Shown here one piece after another: positions 35,080-46,846 of a stretch of 64,000 nucleotides of DNA. The stretch lies in NCBI GenBank assembly GCA_038373885.1, contig JAWZYV010013015.1, positions 113,675 through 177,674 of the forward strand. Direction: 5' to 3'. The translations under genes and the position numbers were made by a program. Position 1 is the stretch's first letter. Each line of letters starts with the position of its first letter. This DNA is from Cheiracanthium punctorium (lineage: Eukaryota; Arthropoda; Arachnida; Araneae; Cheiracanthiidae). The notes beneath the pieces are model-generated. The model was given only the letters and a program-made list of their open reading frames with translations, was not told where the DNA came from and searched no databases.

Positions 35080-36530
35080 TTCGGCGTCAAACTTATTTCT
35101 GGAGCTACTCCGTATCATGAGCTGCTTAGGAAATTTCCTTTGATAACACGTCCTGTTATGGGACACAGCCAACCTAACCACAATGTTACTCATCACATTG
35201 AGACGACGGGACAGCCAATTTGCTCTAAGCCGAGGCGTCTCCCTCCTGACAAGCTGAAAGCCGCGAAAGATGAGTTTTCTTATTTGCTCGAGCAAGGCCT
35301 TTGTCGCCCCTCGAAAAGTCCATGGGCCATCCCGCTCCACTTAGTTAAAAAGCGCAATGGCGACTGGCGCCCGTGTGGTGATTACCGGCGTTTAAACGCT
35401 GTCACCGTGCCAGATCGGTACCCTGTCCCTCACATCCAGGACTGTATGCAGGTGTTGGACGGTAAAACTATGTTTTCTACTCTTGATCTCGAGCGGGCAT
35501 ACCATCAAATCCCAATTAACCCTGCCGATATTCCGAAGACTGCCGTAACAACACCCTTTGGTCTCTTCGAATTCCCCGTAATGACCTTTGGCCTCTCAAC
35601 GCGGCGCAGACATTTCAACGCTTCATCCATCAGGTTTTATTCGGGTTAGATTTCTGCGTTCCGTATTTTGATGACGTCTTAGTCGCATCAGCTTCGGAGC
35701 AAGAGCATTTGACTCACCTTCGCGCGGTGTTTAAACGGTTCCAGGAATACGGCGTTAGTCTTAACCCATCTAAATGCGTTTTCGGTCAACCCAAGGTATC
35801 TTTCCATGGCCACGAAATTTCAGCCGACGGCGTTCGACCTCTCATGGATAGAGTTGCCGCTGTACGAGATATCCCCGAACCGACTACAATTCAAGAGTTG
35901 CGTCGATTCCTCGCTATGCTGAATTTTTACCGTCGTTTTCTTCCGCACGCTGCTACCACTCAAGCTCCTCTAAATGCCTGTTTGGTAGGCAGTAAAAAGA
36001 AAGACAAGCGTCCTATTGCTTGGACTCCCGAAGCGCGCGAAGCGTTTCAAAAATGCAAAAGTGACTTAATTTCTGCCACCGTCCTGCAATATCCATCGGC
36101 GTCTAAGCCCCTTTCCCTTATGGTAGATGCGTCCAGCTCTGCTTTAGGAGCAGTTTTGCAGCAAAACGATTAGGGCACCTGGAAGCCTTTCGCTCATTTT
36201 TCCAAAAAACTTTCCTCAACCCAGACGCTTTACAGTACGTACGACCGTGAACTTTTGGTGATCTACGCCGCCATCAAATACTTTCGTCACTTCCTGGAAG
36301 GAACTTTACTATTTTTACAGATCACAAATCCCTAATCTTTGCGTTTAAACAGCGGTCCGACAAAGCATCCCCTCGCCAGCTGAGACACCCCGATTTTATC
36401 AGCCAATTTACGACAGATATTCGCCATATTGATGGTGCCGAAAATGTCGTCGCCGATGCTCTGTCCCGCATAGAGGAAATTTCGATGCCCTCGTCAACCG
36501 ATTTCATAGCTCTGGCAAACGAATAGAAAC
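35080..36530 (+). pseudogene. Gypsy reverse transcriptase and RNase H, frameshifted
   Basis: From 35,140 the frame reads through [39 protein letters not shown] and [10 protein letters not shown] motifs of Gypsy elements. A frameshift near 35,595 moves the palm motif (YFDDVLVAS, about 35,665) to another frame. The connection (LNPSKCVFG, HGHEIS) and a tether (RRFLAMLNFYRRFLP) follow from 35,709. RNase H begins MVDASSSALGAVLQQ, is cut by TAG at 36,171, continues in frame (TYDRELLVIYAA) and is shifted again near 36,300 before ADALSRIEEI. Confidence 0.85.
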
Positions 36531-37897
36531 AGGATTCGGAGCTTCAAGCCCTCCTACAAAATACAACCGGTAATAGTCTGAAACTCCAGCCCATGCAGCT
36601 CGCTCCTGATACATTACTTTATTGTGATATTCAGGGCAGTAAGATCAGACCTTACGTTCCTGCGAGGTTCCGACGTGCCATCTTCAATAACTTGCATCGT
36701 CTGTCTCACCCTGGGATAAAAGCTCCAAGGAAGTTAGTGCAACAGCGTTTTGTGTGGCCAGAAATGTTAAAAGACATTGGCGAGTGGACACGTGCATGCA
36801 TTGAGTGCCAGAAATGTTAAAAGACATTGGCGAGTGGACACGTGCATGCATTGAGTGCCAGAAATCAAAAATCCATAGGCACAATCACAGCCCACTACAA
36901 AGATTTGAGTTGCCAAATTACCGCTTTCAACAAGTGCATATCGACTTAGTTGGACCTCTTCCTCCATCTAATGGATTTTCTTATTTGCTCACTTGCATCG
37001 ATCGTTTCTCACGCTGGCCCGAGGCAATTCCCATAGTAGACATTTCTGCCGACACTGTTGCCAAACAATTTTATAGCTTGTGGATTGCGCGTTTTGGAGT
37101 TCCGGAGCGAATCACCACCGACCAAGGTCGTCAGTTCGAGTCCTGGCTTTTTACGGCGTTAACCAAGCTCCTGGGCACTCACAGAGTGCGCACTAGCCCG
37201 TATCATCCGCGCTCTAACGGCATTGTCGAAAATTTTCATCGCTCATTGAAGCAGTCAATACGATGTCATACTTTCGATTCAATGGACCGACGTTCTTCCC
37301 GCAGTCTTACTTGGTCTGCGCTCCGCCATTAAAGAGGATATCGGTGCTTCTGCTGCCGAGTTGGTGTACGGCACCAGTCTCCGTCTGCCCGGAGAATTCA
37401 TGCAAGCGGACAGTTCACCCACATGCTGTGCCGACCAGCAAACATTCGTGCAAAAGTTAAAAGACTACATGTCAGCTGTTCGCCCCGTACCCACCAGCGC
37501 CCATTGCTCAAAAACTGTGTTTGTGAATAAAGACTTGCAGAACTCTTCGCATGTGTTCCTGCGATATGATGCGTCAAGGACTGCTTTCGCACCCACGTAT
37601 ACCGGACCCAACAAAGTTCTCGAACGAAATGTAAACACTTTTAAAATTTTGGTAAACAACAAGGAGTCTGTTATAAACATTGACCGCCTCAAACCCGCAT
37701 TTATCTGGGCTCCTGAACGTACGGACAATGCTTCACCGGCCGACCGTAAAGAATGTCCATCAGGAACAGTGTCAACGCCCACATCCTCCGTAACTCCACC
37801 TCCGACTGTGACCAAACCAGCATCCTGCATCACGTCACCTCCGGCTGTTACTACACGTTCTGGTCGGAGAGTGTGTTTCAAATCAAAATATTTGTGA
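36530..37897 (+). pseudogene. Gypsy integrase, with 50-bp tandem duplication
   Basis: The N-terminal zinc-binding HHCC region (LHRLSHPGIKA, CIECQK) is followed by the catalytic core. The core has VHIDLVGPLP (first D), TTDQGRQFES (second D) and SNGIVENFHRSLKQ (catalytic E). A perfect 50-bp tandem duplication (36,758-36,807 and 36,808-36,857) shifts the frame after the HHCC region. Another shift near 37,270 separates the core from the C-terminal part (KVLERN, INIDRLKPAF), which stays open to 37,897. Confidence 0.85.
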
Positions 37898-37926
37898 AAG
37901 TTTCGTGGTCACTGGAGGGGGAGTAC

Positions 37927-38365
37927 AGTGGCGGCCGCCGCGCCTGCGATCGGTGCGTTCCCAATCTGATCCTTCAGCGGCCACCACATCGAACAAGCTT
38001 CCGCGCATCTCTTCGCGCATCCTGTGAGGAGCGCTAGCGGCTACTCCCACGATAGCAGGGCCAGGGAATCTGGCAATTCTGATGTGCGGTCCGGCAGTAT
38101 AGAAGGAAGTGTGTTCGCGCATGGTTCGCAGTACTAGTATTATTATTATTATCATCGCGTTGCTGTTGTTGTTACCAGAACTCTGTGTTAATTGTACCGC
38201 TGGATGTAAATTGACCGTATCGTGCAGAGCTTGCATGCTCGACTTAAAGTCTGAATAAAATGTTGTTAAGTTTTTACTAGATGGTATTTGTATTCAACGG
38301 ATGTTACACTGGACGTATTCTTAATTTTTATCTATTGTAAGGAGCTGATAGCACGCTCCTCCACA
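37927..38365 (+). repeat. 3' LTR (439 bp) of the Gypsy element
   Basis: It starts AGTGGCGG where the 5' LTR has TGTGGCGG. It carries a 12-nt CTCTTCGCGCAT-type duplication and lacks 7 nt. The TATA box is changed from TATAAAAGG to TATAGAAGG. It ends CCACA. Confidence 0.85.
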
Positions 38366-38369
38366 CACT

Positions 38370-38786
38370 AATATAGTAAACGTAGAGAATCTAAATTAAA
38401 AATACGTTAAAAAAATCGTTTGGATTAAAAAAAAACTGAGTAATCTGCATTAATCAGAAGTATTAGAAAGATATGAGTGGATTTCTTTATCAATAAAAAC
38501 TTCCACAAGCTGGAAAGTACTTCTTTTTAGCCGGAAATGACTCCGAAAATCTTGATTATTATAATTATTCACCGTTATTTCAACATAATTTTTAGTGCAA
38601 TTCCTTTTTTTATTTTTAAATTTGTTGACGAAAAGGCCCTGAACGATATCTTTATGTTCACTGTCATCGTCAAAAAATACCCGCTGAGCTTCGATAAAAC
38701 TCCTAAAAGCAGCAAAGCAAGCGCGTTGTTGGTTGTTGCCACACGAACGCTTTGTTTGTTTACACCATCACCTAGGCTACGAAACT
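38370..38786. other. No feature seen
   Basis: AT-rich sequence. An 83-codon ORF at 38,537-38,788 has no recognisable domain. Confidence 0.4.
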
Positions 38787-38897
38787 AAATAAACTAATCG
38801 TTCGTAAAGGCTACTGAAACTGGCCTGACAAATCAACCCTGTTTCAGTTTCTATGAGTTTTTAAACTTAAACGAGTTTATCGTTTACGAACAAGGCC
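38787..38897. mobile_element. Small palindromic MITE (GTTCGTAAA ends)
   Basis: The left arm CGTTCGTAAAGGCTACTGAAACTG and the right arm, in reverse complement GTTCGTAAACGATAAACTCG, form an imperfect inverted repeat over about 110 bp, with an inner GTTTCAGTTTC pairing. Related arms occur at about 11,489-11,520 and 26,041-26,060. Confidence 0.45.
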
Positions 38898-39111
38898 AAG
38901 TGTATGGTGGTGGTTAGTTTCAGTTTTAGCTTGCTTAGATCTTGTGGGTAATTTAAAACTTTTTCTAGATATTATAACGATTGCAAAAGAATCTATAATA
39001 TTAGTCGTTAGCAAATAACTTTTTTATAAATTAACTTTTTTTAGTGTGAGATTTGTGTGGAAAATTTTTAATAAGTATTTTTATTATTTCAACAATTTTT
39101 ATTATTTCAAT

Positions 39112-39283
39112 CAGGGGCGTAGCCAGAAATTTTTCATGGGGGGGGGTTACGACTACTGCAACTCATATATATGTATACATATGTGTGATAATGTAGTGAA
39201 GTATATACATTTTGTATGGCAAAAAAATTCTCATGGGGGGGCGGGTGTTATGACCCCCTAACCCCCCCTTGGCTACGCCTCTG
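39112..39283. mobile_element. 172-bp GGCGTAGCC MITE
   Basis: Ends CAGGGGCGTAGCCAGAAATT and, in reverse complement, CAGAGGCGTAGCCAAGG, with G and C runs and a central ATATATGTATACATATG. Its length is identical to the copies at 22,122-22,293 and 22,411-22,582. The flanks do not give a clear target duplication here. Confidence 0.7.
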
Positions 39284-39774
39284 TGTCAACCGCATAATAA
39301 ATCCGATAATAGTAAAATATTTAGACAGCGTTCGCATAACATAATAATTTTAGAACATTAATATTCTTTTAACTACCAAAGTTCTGAAGCAAATGCGATA
39401 TCATCACCTTTCATTGCGGTTCGTTTAGTGCTGCCATCTATACATGGTTTCTTGAACTAATAATGTATATTTAAAATTGTATATTTATACAAGTTATTAT
39501 ACATATTTTACTGTGTATGTATCTGTATTATTTTACCTTTTAAAATCAGTTTGAATGTCTGCCTTTATCTTATTTGAAAAAGGTTTAACATTGCTAGTTT
39601 TCGCCTATAAAGATGTTTTTATGGTTTTTCTCAGAAACATGCTTTTGTCAGTTTTCCTACTTAAAAAAAAGAAAAAAGAATAAATAAATAAATAAAAAGT
39701 AATTTATTTTAAAATATTTAACTTAACATGTAAATTATAAGTACCTAAAAAAAGTAAAGGTACAGCTTTAGTAT

Positions 39775-40020
39775 GGTCCCTTTGGCGCGCTTTATTTTTG
39801 GCGACTTTTTTTGCGCGATAAAGGATGCCAATATGGTAACCCCGTTGTCGGATGCTCCGGAGCAGTAACCCTAACCTCGGGCGAAAAGTGGATTCTTCCG
39901 TGACGTCACGGATGCGCTCGTGTTCGTCTGGCGAATCGCGACCGTTTGTTCCTTTCATGAACTTTTTGAGCGCCGTATATCTTAGCCCGCGAGGTTTGAG
40001 TGCCGTGATCCGCCATTACA
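39775..40020. promoter_or_regulatory. CpG-rich islet, possible promoter
   Basis: About 245 bp with dense CpG (GGCGCGC, TTGCGCGATAAAGG, CCGTGACGTCACGG, GCGAATCGCG, GAGCGCCG) in otherwise AT-rich DNA. It contains a CRE-like palindrome, TGACGTCA. The sequence ends near GATCCGCCATTAC, which contains an ATGG start context on the minus strand. No clear exon follows on either strand, so it may equally be a transposon end. Confidence 0.3.
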
Positions 40021-40931
40021 ATCAATGTGCTTTATGGTTTTATTGTGGTGCTTTTAATGGCTTTATTTTACATTAAATTTTATTATTATTTAATTATTTT
40101 TGAAATTTAAAATGGATGTCAGGTTCATACTAACTATTTATATACAGTTTTGTATGAATAAACATTCTTTTGATAGTACGTTTCAGGTTAATATTTTCGT
40201 TCTCGAATGTTTATTTGCTAAGGGTCGAAGCAACAAATAATTACGTTATTAATATTTTATACAGTGAAATAATTTTAGATATTTTGATTTTATTATTTCC
40301 ATATTGCAATAATTTAGAGATTTTAATCAAGGTATGTGATAAGCATTGTTTGTTTTTATTTGTTATTATTACCTTTGTTTATTTGTTAATGGTAGGAGCA
40401 ACAAATAATTCCGTTATTAATATAATATTTGATTTTTTGATTTTATTATTTCAATATTGGAACAATTTAGTTGTCTAACTTTATTTTTTCCTATACTAAG
40501 TATACATACATGCGACTTTTTTGATGAGTGGGGCATTTACTGTGAAAAAAAGCATGTCTAAACAATTTTTAAAAAGTATATTTAAAGAAATCACTTGCAT
40601 TACAACTTTACTGTTTTGTTTAATGCAAAAATAATCAATAATCTAACATTTACTATAAAATTTTTTGCTTTCAATTAAATTATGAATTAAATTAACATTT
40701 TCTAGATGTTCTAGGCATGAATTTTTTACATATTTTTAGTTTAATTTTTAAAATGTTTATTACTTGAGTTCCAAAGAAAATGTAGCTCCAACGATAAATA
40801 ATACTTGTAAAAAGTCAATTTTTTCAGGGGAAGAAGAAAAATAAATTCCACCACTTCATAATTTCCGAAAATTTTACATTCACAGTCAATACTTATATAT
40901 ATATATATAATATAACATTACCTCTTCAAAT
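40021..40931. other. AT-rich sequence with an imperfect direct duplication
   Basis: Segments at about 40,205-40,318 and 40,377-40,475 share AGCAACAAATAATTACGTTATTAAT-type text and a TTTTGATTTTATTATTTC stretch; this is an old tandem duplication. A short (TA)n lies near 40,897. No gene supported. Confidence 0.4.
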
Positions 40932-41097
40932 GTTTTTTGGAAAAGTACACTTAGTGTGCTTCATCACTTGACCCAGAAACATTTCGGCATCTTCCTCTGA
41001 ATTCATGTCAGATTTAATAGTAACATGGTATGATTCATCGTCAATAACAAATTTAAATTGCGGCAGCGTATCTATAATACGCTTTATAACTTCTTTG
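40932..41097 (-). CDS. Possible coding fragment, minus strand, unrecognised
   Basis: The minus strand reads KIKEVIKRIIDTLPQFKFVI then DDESYHVTIKSDMNSEEDAE and ends in a stop after about 55 residues. It is preceded by an AG that could be an acceptor. The composition and amphipathic pattern look like real protein. I recognise no family. It may be a last exon or a transposon fragment, and it lies just outside the inverted repeat at 41,216. Confidence 0.3.
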
Positions 41098-41215
41098 ATC
41101 TTAAATAAATTTAATCAAAGATTAAATCCTAAATCACAACGCAATAAAGGCGTACCAAGCGAGCGTTATGGAGGAAAGGAAGGCATTGCAAAACCATGTA
41201 CTGCTTTGATGCAAA

Positions 41216-41371
41216 ACGAGACGCTGGGCAGGGCGGATTAAAGTGCTCTCTGGCGATTTGGCGTGCAGTCAGACTCCTTCGGCAAGAGCCGTTTCTCCCG
41301 CTGTTATACACTGCACCAGCACGCTAGGGGTTGCCCCCGCACCGCAAGTTGATCCGCGAAAAACAGTAGAG
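41216..41371 (+). repeat. Left arm of a 150-bp inverted repeat
   Basis: It begins ACGAGACGCTGGGCAGGGCG and ends AACAGTAGAG. Its near-exact reverse complement is at 45,727-45,877, 4.4 kb away. Small indels separate the arms. Confidence 0.75.
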
Positions 41372-42118
41372 CTTCCACATTCTTTTTCTGTTGCAGTATA
41401 TTTACATACATCATTTCAATAATCCGTTTCTGTCACTGCTATGGAATAGAAGTAAGGTGTTAGAGAGGGAGGCGGGTGGGTTTTTAAAAAGTACATATTT
41501 ATTTATGCAATAACAATAATGGAAAATTGGGAAATTCAACGTTTGAGCATGAAATTTTATCTCGCAGCTATTTACAGTTTTCTTGTTATCTTTTTATTGT
41601 TTCTTAATGTTTTACTTCTTTCCCTTGTCTTGCCTTTGCCATTGGAAAAAAAAAAAAGACAAAATGTCATTGACAATACAAGAAATTTCCAGATTTCACC
41701 GCCCATTTTTTTTTTCCCTGTCTTTATACATAGACAATGTTTTGACTGGTGTTGATAAGTGATTTTTAAGCGATATTAAACTTTAAAATTGGAACACATT
41801 TTAAGAAAGGCTGATCTATGCAAACGAAATGGTTTTCTGGTCTTTTCGATTTATAAATAGAGCGCTCAACGTTGCCTTACGCTGAGGCTTGTGGGGTGAT
41901 TATGGATTGATGCAATTTATGGGATCTGCATCAGTTATGTTTCATCAATTTTTCATTTCAAATAATTGCATTGCTTCCGCACTTTAGCATTGAAAGACTA
42001 AAGTTAGGAAGCAACGCTGGACGCATAAGGGGACTAGTCAATTTAAACATCCTAACTATCCTAATTTAAACATTGTAAAGTAGAGAGACTCCTTTTTCTG
42101 CTTCTTATCTATAGCATA
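41372..42118. other. No feature seen
   Basis: AT-rich DNA between the inverted-repeat arm and the Tc1-type transposon. The ORF at 41,519-41,755 is low-complexity. Confidence 0.4.
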
Positions 42119-42120
42119 TA

Positions 42121-43626
42121 CACTCATGTCCATAAATTAAGGATAATGAAGTTCAGGCAAAGAAAGAGAAAGAAGCAAAACAAATTTGACTTATTTGTAA
42201 AGTCTATTTATTAAACAAAAAGTAAAGCGCAAAAAAGATGCTATATGTTTGACATAATTAATAAAAATTGCAAGTTTTACTCCCTTGACCAAATTTTAAA
42301 AAAGAACCTATTTACAAAAAACAGTATAACATGGTTAGTAGGATGGTTAATACGGAGTATGTCTCCCGGACGATGCAACACAGGCCTGACAACGCCTAGG
42401 CATGCTAAGTATCAAATGATCAATCTGATCTTGGGGAATATTACACCACTCATCAAGCAATGCACTCCGAAGTTCCGGTAGACAGGTGGGAGGGGGTTGA
42501 CGGGCTGCAATTCGTCGGCCAAGCATATCCCACACATGCTCTATTGGATTCAAGTGCGGTGAGTATGCTGGCCAATGCATACGGGTGATATCCTCCGATT
42601 GAAGGCATTCGTCTACAATGTTTCCACGGTGAGGACGGGCGTTGTCATCCATAAACACAAATTCAGCACCCATGGCGCCCCGAAACAAACGTACATGTTG
42701 TTCCAGAATGACATCCCGATAGATGTGGCCTGTCATCGTTACACTCTGAACATGCAGGTCAGTTCTGGAACCAAGAATAATTCCTCCCCAAACGAGCCAT
42801 CCTGCACCACCGTAACGGTGTCTTTCAATGGTGTTCTCTTGGTGGTAACGGGTACCTGGCGCTCTCCAGATGAATGTCCGGCGAGAATCAGACTCCAAAC
42901 TAAACCTGGACTCGTCGGAAAACATCACACAAGACCACTGTTGCGGTGTCCACAATGCATGCTCTCTACTCCAGGTTAATCGCAGGCGACAGTGAGTTGC
43001 GGTAAGTGGAACACATCTGACAGGCCTACGAGCATATAGACCAATGTGCCCTAAGCGTCTGTACACGGTCTGCCTTGAAACTATCGTACCGGTAGCTGAA
43101 GAGAGCTGACGAGACAGGTCTGATGCTGTACTCCGTCTGTTTCTTTTGGCAGTAACTGCCAAATAGCGGTCCTCATTCGGCGTTGTAACTCGGGGGCGAC
43201 CTGTGCTGTAACGTCTACTCACATTACCATCATCTTGGAATCGTTGCCAAAGCCTGGAGATGACACTCTGGGCGATTCCAAGTTCCTCGGATACTTCCAG
43301 CTGGGTACGTCCACATTCCAGTCGTCCGATAATTCTGCCACGTAAAACATCATCCAAATGCCTCCTTTGTGCCATAACTATGCGGTTTTTGCACTGAAAG
43401 GCTTTCACAGCGCTTGTGAACAATTTTACTTCTTTGCCACCATTCCTTATATACCCCTCTCTTACACTCTCGTCATTGTGACATACCATCCACGCCATCT
43501 GGTGATTTCCTGTAATTTGCATATTCTTCTTCAAGATGTGTGTGATCATTCCACAGGTGAAATTTTTATTTTAGAGATCAATTTCTGTGTGATTCTGAAT
43601 TATCCTTAATTTATGGACATGAGTGT
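42121..43626 (-). mobile_element. Intact Tc1-type DNA transposon, perfect 27-bp TIRs
   Basis: A 1506-bp element with identical 27-bp terminal inverted repeats beginning CACTCATGTCCATAAATTAA (42,121-42,147 and 43,600-43,626) and duplicated TA targets (42,119-42,120 and 43,627-43,628). It carries one uninterrupted transposase frame on the minus strand. Perfect TIRs and an intact DD34E frame make it a candidate for recent or current activity. Confidence 0.9.
42347..43375 (-). CDS. Tc1-family DD34E transposase, 342 aa, apparently intact
   Basis: I chose the ATG at 43,375 (MAQRRHLDDV...) because this is where Tc1-type proteins normally begin. The open frame extends 58 codons upstream, but that part is not transposase-like. 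Residues 1-60 form the first helix-turn-helix, followed by a GRPR linker (59-62) and a second helix-turn-helix to about residue 120. The catalytic triad is D154 (FSDESRFS), D244 (FMDDNARPH) and E279 (LNPIEHVWD), with 34 residues between the last two, i.e. DD34E. The length of 342 aa is normal for the family and no stop or frameshift is present. It would excise and reinsert elements carrying the 27-bp TIRs at TA sites in the nucleus. Confidence 0.92.
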   Translation of the reverse strand: MAQRRHLDDVLRGRIIGRLECGRTQLEVSEELGIAQSVISRLWQRFQDDGNVSRRYSTGRPRVTTPNEDRYLAVTAKRNRRSTASDLSRQLSSATGTIVSRQTVYRRLGHIGLYARRPVRCVPLTATHCRLRLTWSREHALWTPQQWSCVMFSDESRFSLESDSRRTFIWRAPGTRYHQENTIERHRYGGAGWLVWGGIILGSRTDLHVQSVTMTGHIYRDVILEQHVRLFRGAMGAEFVFMDDNARPHRGNIVDECLQSEDITRMHWPAYSPHLNPIEHVWDMLGRRIAARQPPPTCLPELRSALLDEWCNIPQDQIDHLILSMPRRCQACVASSGRHTPY

Positions 43627-43758
43627 AGAATTGATGTATGCAGTTCGTAGGGTCTGTGAGTTTCATCAGAGTCCGATTATCATAAGATTAAGAGGAGCAA
43701 CAGCCCGGGGCCCCTTAAAAACAGGGGCCGATCCCTAAATCTCACAGCTTTATACATT

Positions 43759-45726
<1,968 letters not shown>

Positions 45727-45877
45727 CTCTACTGTTTTTCGCGGATCAACTTGCGGTGCGGGCGGCAACCCCTAGCGTGCAGTGTATAACAGCGGGAGAA
45801 ACGACTCCTTCCAAAGGAGTCTGACTGCACGCCAAATCGCCAGAGAGCACTTTAATCCGCCCTGCCCAGCGTCTCGT
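45727..45877 (-). repeat. Right arm of the 150-bp inverted repeat
   Basis: Reverse complement of 41,216-41,371. Beyond its outer end the text GCCCAGCGCCTCG partly repeats GCCCAGCGTCTCG. The broken BTB fragment starts about 35 bp further on. Confidence 0.75.
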
Positions 45878-45914
45878 CATGCCCAGCGCCTCGTGTGAAT
45901 GAGGGGCAGTTTAA

Positions 45915-46290
45915 TTTCGAATATTGCGGCCAGGCAGTACAATGAGTTGGAACTGATGTCCTATGTCAAGGACTTTTTCGAAAGTAACTTTAGAGAAATC
46001 TTTTCAACGAACTTAAAAGACATGATGGCACGTACAAAGACATTTGATTTGTGTGTGTGTCGGTGAATTATTCATGGCTCACAAGTCTGTCCTGGCGGCT
46101 GGTTCACCTGTTTTCGCCGCTATGTTTCAAGTACATGTCCGAGAGTCATTTGATTTATGTGTCTGTCGAAGGTGAATTATTCATGGCTCACAAGTCTGTC
46201 CTGGCGGCTGGTTCACCTGTTTTTGCCGCTATGTTCAAGTACGACATGTCCGAGAGTCAAACAGAGATTTTGCGAGAATCTCCGTCAATT
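45915..46290 (+). pseudogene. BTB/POZ-domain gene fragment with internal tandem duplication
   Basis: The first frame (45,915-46,066) reads ARQYNELELMSYVKDFFESN and then a LKDMMARTKTFDLCV-like entry to a BTB domain, ending in a stop. The BTB core GELFMAHKSVLAAGSPVFAA then MF appears twice, at about 46,068-46,130 and 46,172-46,235. This is because about 106 bp (46,041-46,147 and 46,148-46,260) is duplicated in tandem. The second copy ends MFKYDMSESQTEI. The sequence resembles the BTB part of SPOP/TDPOZ-type MATH-BTB proteins. No MATH domain, BACK domain or full BTB is present. It is a broken fragment. Confidence 0.75.
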
Positions 46291-46494
46291 ATACAGTTAC
46301 AATATGATAAGGCAATGTTCAGTTACAATAAGGTCATGTTCAGTTATAGGACTACTTATTTTTCTGTAAAAAAATCTGGGATATAACTAGATAATTCTTA
46401 TGTCACTTTTAAACATTATTTTATAAATTATTTCAATTTATTAACCTTTATTACATAAAAATTTTCAGTTGCTTTTTATAATTTGTTAACTCCA

Positions 46495-46775
46495 TGGACT
46501 GGTGTAACACTGCGGTGAGATTGGCGAAAAAACGATTCTGACACCGCGACAACAAAATTCGCCAAGATTACCCATCATGCAATTTCCAGTCTGCATTTTC
46601 TAAATACGGTCCCGTAACACCGCTTTGGGGTAGAGAGCGTACCGGCAACCCCAACCGGTTCCCACGTTAGTGTCACGTGATTTCTGCTGGAATTCGCAAC
46701 TCCGGAAATAGCTCCCATTCACTTATATGGACTAAAGACTATCGCCCTGTTTGTTTTAATAATTTTTAAGGAAAG
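46495..46775 (+). promoter_or_regulatory. CpG-rich promoter-like region of the THAP gene
   Basis: The approximately 280 bp before the THAP start codon are CpG-rich. They contain recognisable animal core-promoter sites: CCCATCATGCAAT (46,572 region, like the ZNF143-type CCCANNATGC core), a CACGTG E-box (about 46,675) and a CCGGAA ETS-type site (about 46,703). No TATA box was seen. This supports a housekeeping-type promoter, but the site calls are by eye. Confidence 0.45.
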
Positions 46776-46846
46776 ATGGTTATGCGGTGCAGCGCGTACG
46801 GATGCAAAGAAAGTTTTGTCAAAGGAGGACCTGTAACCTTTCACAG
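46776..46846 (+). CDS. THAP-domain gene, exon 1
   Basis: The ATG at 46,776 begins MVMRCSAYGCKESFVKGGPV followed by TFH. It carries the first two zinc ligands of a THAP C2CH zinc finger (C-x4-C) and the conserved F-H. The exon ends CACAG followed by the donor GTAAGTT, in phase 2. Joined to exon 2 it gives a normal THAP start. THAP domains are DNA-binding modules in transcription factors and in P-element-type transposases. The promoter-like region upstream favours a host gene. Confidence 0.75.

Larger units (their letters stand above)
32830..38365 (+). mobile_element. Gypsy-type LTR retrotransposon, full length, frames broken
   Basis: A 5.54-kb element bounded by LTRs (32,830-33,263 and 37,927-38,365) and a 4-bp target duplication CACT (32,826-32,829 and 38,366-38,369). 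The order is gag, aspartic protease, reverse transcriptase, RNase H, integrase, which is the Gypsy/Ty3 order. No envelope gene is seen. The primer-binding site begins TGGTGAC at 33,265 and a purine-rich tract GGAGGGGGAG precedes the 3' LTR. It is far GC-richer than its surroundings. Several frameshifts, in-frame stops and a 50-bp tandem duplication interrupt the coding region. Confidence 0.9.

Noticed and set aside
35140..37897. An envelope gene or infectious retrovirus
   Set aside because: After integrase the frame ends close to the 3' LTR, leaving no room for envelope. This is a plain Gypsy retrotransposon.
39112..39283. Target duplication of the MITE at 39.1 kb
   Set aside because: The 8 bases on each side (ATTTCAAT and TGTCAACC) do not match well enough to call.
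42575..42979. 134-codon plus-strand ORF
   Set aside because: It is the antisense shadow of the intact Tc1 transposase.
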